A stretch of DNA of 64,000 bases from Adenanthera pavonina (Eukaryota; Streptophyta; Magnoliopsida; Fabales; Fabaceae), in the NCBI GenBank assembly GCA_026686845.1, contig JAIVEN010000003.1, positions 2,482,501-2,546,500 on the forward strand. Reading direction: 5' to 3'. The notes under the pieces were generated by a model. It ran no database searches. It saw nothing but the letters and a program-made list of their open reading frames with translations, and was not told where the DNA came from. The first letter of the stretch is position 1, and each line of letters opens with the position of its first letter. Both the position numbers and the translations under genes were made by a program. Shown piece after piece: positions 61,050 to 64,000 of the stretch.

Positions 61050-61775
61050 TGCTATAGTTGATCTCACGGGTCACTCATGGAGGAGGAGCCATTGGGGATC
61101 AAAATTATTAAGGACTGAGAACCCAAGCATTGAAGCATAATGATGGATTGGTGTGAGAAAAATTTTTTTGGGTTAAAAGTGAGAGATAATAAATGGAAAG
61201 TTGACGAGTGTTGCGTAAGGAAATAAAGGCGAGGCCTATTACGCAGAAATCAAATTGTTATTAGCCATGAACCGAGGATGATGTATAGATGCTAAAGGAT
61301 AGCATGTAACTATTTTTTTTTCAAATGTTAATGCTGTCAAGACCTAAAATTGTTCATTTAGAAAATAAATTGAAATAAAAACACATGACATCTATTAATT
61401 GGATAGTAGTATATAAGCATGTAAGGAACTGTATCTAAGTATTACCCATAAAAAAATTCTAACTTTTGTCTAAATTTTTTTAATTAATATTAATATTTTT
61501 ATTAAAAATAGATCCCTGAAATTTTTTAAATAATTGTATTTTATTAAACAACAATAACAACAACAACAATAATAATCATAATAATAATAATAATTTTTTC
61601 GTGATCCGTATTCATTGTCATATATGCTGAGAAAGCAGAATGATGAAGGGCAAAGGATGATGACAAATGGCCACACGGGAGAGGATGTTTCAATGGTGTG
61701 TAGATACTCCAGAAGGATGCAGAAGCAAACACTGGAGGACAGAAGAGAAGAAGAGAAAGAGAATTCGAACATTTC

Positions 61776-63480
61776 CTTTGATTTGGCAGTCACTGATTGA
61801 CATGTTCAACATTTCTCTTCCGCCAATATTAATTTTCCTACATGTCACCCTCAATTCGTGCTTCCTTCTTTTCATTTTCTTTTACCTTTCACTTTCTTGG
61901 CGGATACTATTTAAGTTATAATATTCCAAAACATCCATTATAAGTTACTATAGGATTAATGACTTGAGTCTTGACTAAAGTTAGGAAGAAAACATTATAA
62001 GAATTGATTAAAAAATTACACGAAGATGAGCCTATATTTAAGGAGTAATAAGTTTCTAAATTTATTATTGAAAAAAGAATAACAATTCTGTTTCAAATCC
62101 ATATTTTAAGTAAGGCTTAATTCCTAAATCAATGTTAAATAATAGAAAAACTTTCTTAATAAGGCATCTTAATTAATTATTTTTAGGATAATTTTTTAGA
62201 TTTATTTTAATTGATTTGATTTGATTTAGATTAGAAATAGAATAATTTTATGATTTTTTATTTGTATTCTAAAAAATTAATCATATATTTAGATTTAATT
62301 TAATTTAAATTCTATTAGATAAAACTTATCTTTATCTAATAATCTTTAAAAGATTTATTAAGATTTAATTTTTTTTTCTATTTATAAATATTTATAGTAC
62401 CACTTTTTTATAGATTAATAATATTTTGAGTTTATTCAATTATAACTGTCACTACTTCTTTTATGTTTTTCTTAAAATATATACTCTCTTCTTAAGAAAA
62501 TTATTCACAATCTCCCTACTCTATTACGTTTTAGAATTGTTATCATCCATTTCCTTTGTTCGTGTTATTGCTTTTGCAAATAACTCGACTTTTTTAAGTT
62601 CCTGTGCCGTACATTGATGTCACTTCTCTTCTTCGTTTCTTTTTCTGCTGCCATCATCTCAATCTCATTCAACTAAAAAGTAAAAACTAGACAGCATCTT
62701 GTAACGCACGGATTTTTCTAGAAATTTATTATTTTTTACTTAAATTTAATTTTAAATAATTTAAAATCAAATTACCTAATTATTTAAATAATCAAATACA
62801 AACAATTAAATAATACAATCCAAAAATCACCACTTACAAGCCAAAATTTGATAAATATGATGAACGGCTATGGATCCCTCCATGAGAACTACGTGTCCTC
62901 TTGTAACAATCCCTTTTGTTTTTCTCGTACAATTTTTTATGGCCACGACATTTTCTCGTACTGAAACGCAGCACCCTTAATAACGATGGTAATTACTCCA
63001 TCTCTCCATCTTTTTTATTAATCATATTTTACAAGTTTTGTATGATTTTAAATATAAATTATATTCTATAAATTTTTTAAATATTAATTATTTTATTTAT
63101 AAAATATTCTTATTTAACCACAAAAGAAAGAGAATATTGATTATTTGAATTTATAATATTTATTAGAGAATAAAGATAAAAATATATTAATTTTAAGATA
63201 ATTTTAATAATATAATAAATTTTTATTGATTTTGATGATCTAGTTAAAAATAACTTATATTAAAAATAAAAAAAAATATAATTAAATGTAGAAAAGTAAG
63301 GCTCCGTTTGTTTCTTATAATTATTGAATATATCCTTAAAAGCTCTTAATTTATGGATACGTGAAAATGAGGAACTCGAAATTAAAGAAGAATCTAGGAG
63401 GGCATAAATGCAATACTAAGAAGTAAATACTAAATACCCCGAGCACAAAATATCACGAACCTTAACCCCGCCGAGCCGAT
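61776..63480. other. AT-rich spacer without supported genes
   Basis: A/T runs and short frames only. The frames over 61470-61921 belong to the foldback arm, and 62426-62617 has no gene features. Near 62900-62985 the composition is more mixed, but nothing was recognised. Confidence 0.65.
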
Positions 63481-63592
63481 CCCGGCTTAACGTGGAGAAA
63501 TAAAATTTTCTGTCTTCCTCTCTCTTTCCTTCTCTCTCTATCTGTTATCCATTTTCCCTTTCTCTCCTGGAACAACAAAAAGATCTGTGCAA

Positions 63593-63730
63593 ATGGCGGC
63601 ATCTAGCAGAAAATCTCGCGGACCTGTGCTCCGATCTCTTTCACCTGCCGGCAGATTCTGCAATTCTCGTTATATACCGAAAAGAGAAAATGAATATATC
63701 GCTCAAATTTTGATATATAAAAATATGTAA
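63593..63730 (+). CDS. Probable first exon of a gene leaving the window
   Basis: A pyrimidine-rich leader (ctctctttccttctctctct at about 63520) precedes ATG 63593, the style of a plant 5' UTR. The frame starts MAASSRKSRGPVLRSLSPAG, then RF, a Ser/Arg-rich, acid-poor stretch like an organelle presequence. The true exon may end at a GT at 63669; reading on would stop at TAA 63728-63730. No downstream exon is visible before 64000, so the rest probably lies outside. The protein family is not identified. Confidence 0.45.
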   Translation: MAASSRKSRGPVLRSLSPAGRFCNSRYIPKRENEYIAQILIYKNM

Positions 63731-64000
63731 TAATTATAAAATCCTTTTATTTTATTTTCTAATAGGAAACCAACAGAATGACGCCAAGTCAGTCATTGGA
63801 GGTTCAATATTCTAAGGTCGCCACAAATTAATAACTGAACAGCCAGTAGATGTAGGACATCACAAGACTATCATGTCCTTTTCCAATATCTCATACATAT
63901 CTCTTTAAATTCAAAATCATTTCATTTGCGCAAAAAACATGCATAAAATTATCATGAATTAGATTGGTTTTTTTTTTTTCAGTCGAAATATAAAAAAATC

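Larger units (their letters stand above)
59280..61775. mobile_element. Foldback element with long, nested inverted repeats
   Basis: Segment 59280-59545 is the inverted copy of about 61440-61775 (shared text: agtgtttgcttctgcatcct, cagggatctatttttta). Segment 60405-60560 is the inverted copy of about 61300-61440 (acttagatacagttc, gttacatgcta). In the right arm these two blocks are adjacent. In the left arm they are separated by an 860-bp internal hairpin of short repeats. The centre (60560-61300) is unique and less AT-rich, with a small open frame. No transposase is recognisable. This layout fits a foldback or Mutator-like element. Confidence 0.75.

Noticed and set aside
1..64000. tRNA, rRNA, CRISPR arrays, operons or bacterial-type signals
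   Set aside because: None seen by eye. The gene structure is eukaryotic with introns, and the tandem repeats lack the regular repeat-spacer pattern of CRISPR.

Overview
This window is nuclear DNA from a flowering plant, most likely a eudicot. The genes are split by short AT-rich introns with GT..AG borders. The spacers are very AT-rich and packed with small transposon relics, and the proteins match plant-only families (VARICOSE, plastid J-proteins, seed-imbibition/raffinose-synthase proteins, amino acid permeases). I cannot name the species.

Layout. (1) 1-11657, plus strand: the 3' three quarters of VARICOSE, the plant EDC4/Ge-1 mRNA-decapping scaffold. It enters the window inside an intron, and eleven exons keep one reading frame (1120 codons). 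A 4.7-kb intron holds LINE-like and DNA-transposon-like relics and a TG/CA tract. (2) 14344-14829, minus strand: a single-exon plastid-type J-domain protein with a recognisable promoter. (3) 15.1-32.8 kb: a gene-poor transposon zone. It includes a 615-bp hAT-type MITE with a perfect 8-bp target duplication, a 2.7-kb hAT-like element, C-rich/G-rich quadruplex-type DNA and a minisatellite. (4) 33037-38017, plus: a complete 13-exon gene (756 aa) for a raffinose-synthase-family protein of the SIP1 type. (5) 43.1-51.5 kb: a rearranged amino acid permease (AAP) locus. It has the 5' half (exons 1-3) of one permease; a second permease whose exons 4-7 are intact but whose exon 2/3 junction is broken; and an inverted pseudogene copy of exons 5-7 split by a LINE fragment that has target duplications. 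Exons 1-3 of the first copy join exons 4-7 of the second in frame, giving 462 aa, the normal family length. (6) 52.2-58.8 kb: a transposon graveyard with a gypsy-type gag-like pseudogene, Helitron RPA-like pseudogene pieces, a LINE RNase H relic and a Helitron PIF1-like helicase pseudogene fused to a second RPA piece. (7) 59.3-61.8 kb: a foldback element with nested inverted repeats. (8) From 63593: the probable first exon of another gene that leaves the window.

The host genes are functionally unrelated housekeeping or metabolic genes: mRNA decay, a plastid chaperone, galactosyl-sugar metabolism and amino acid transport. Nothing suggests a new multi-gene system. The most informative observations are the chimeric AAP locus, the RPA-helicase chimera and the nested foldback element. 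All gene models come from reading splice sites, phase and remembered family motifs by eye; no database search was possible.
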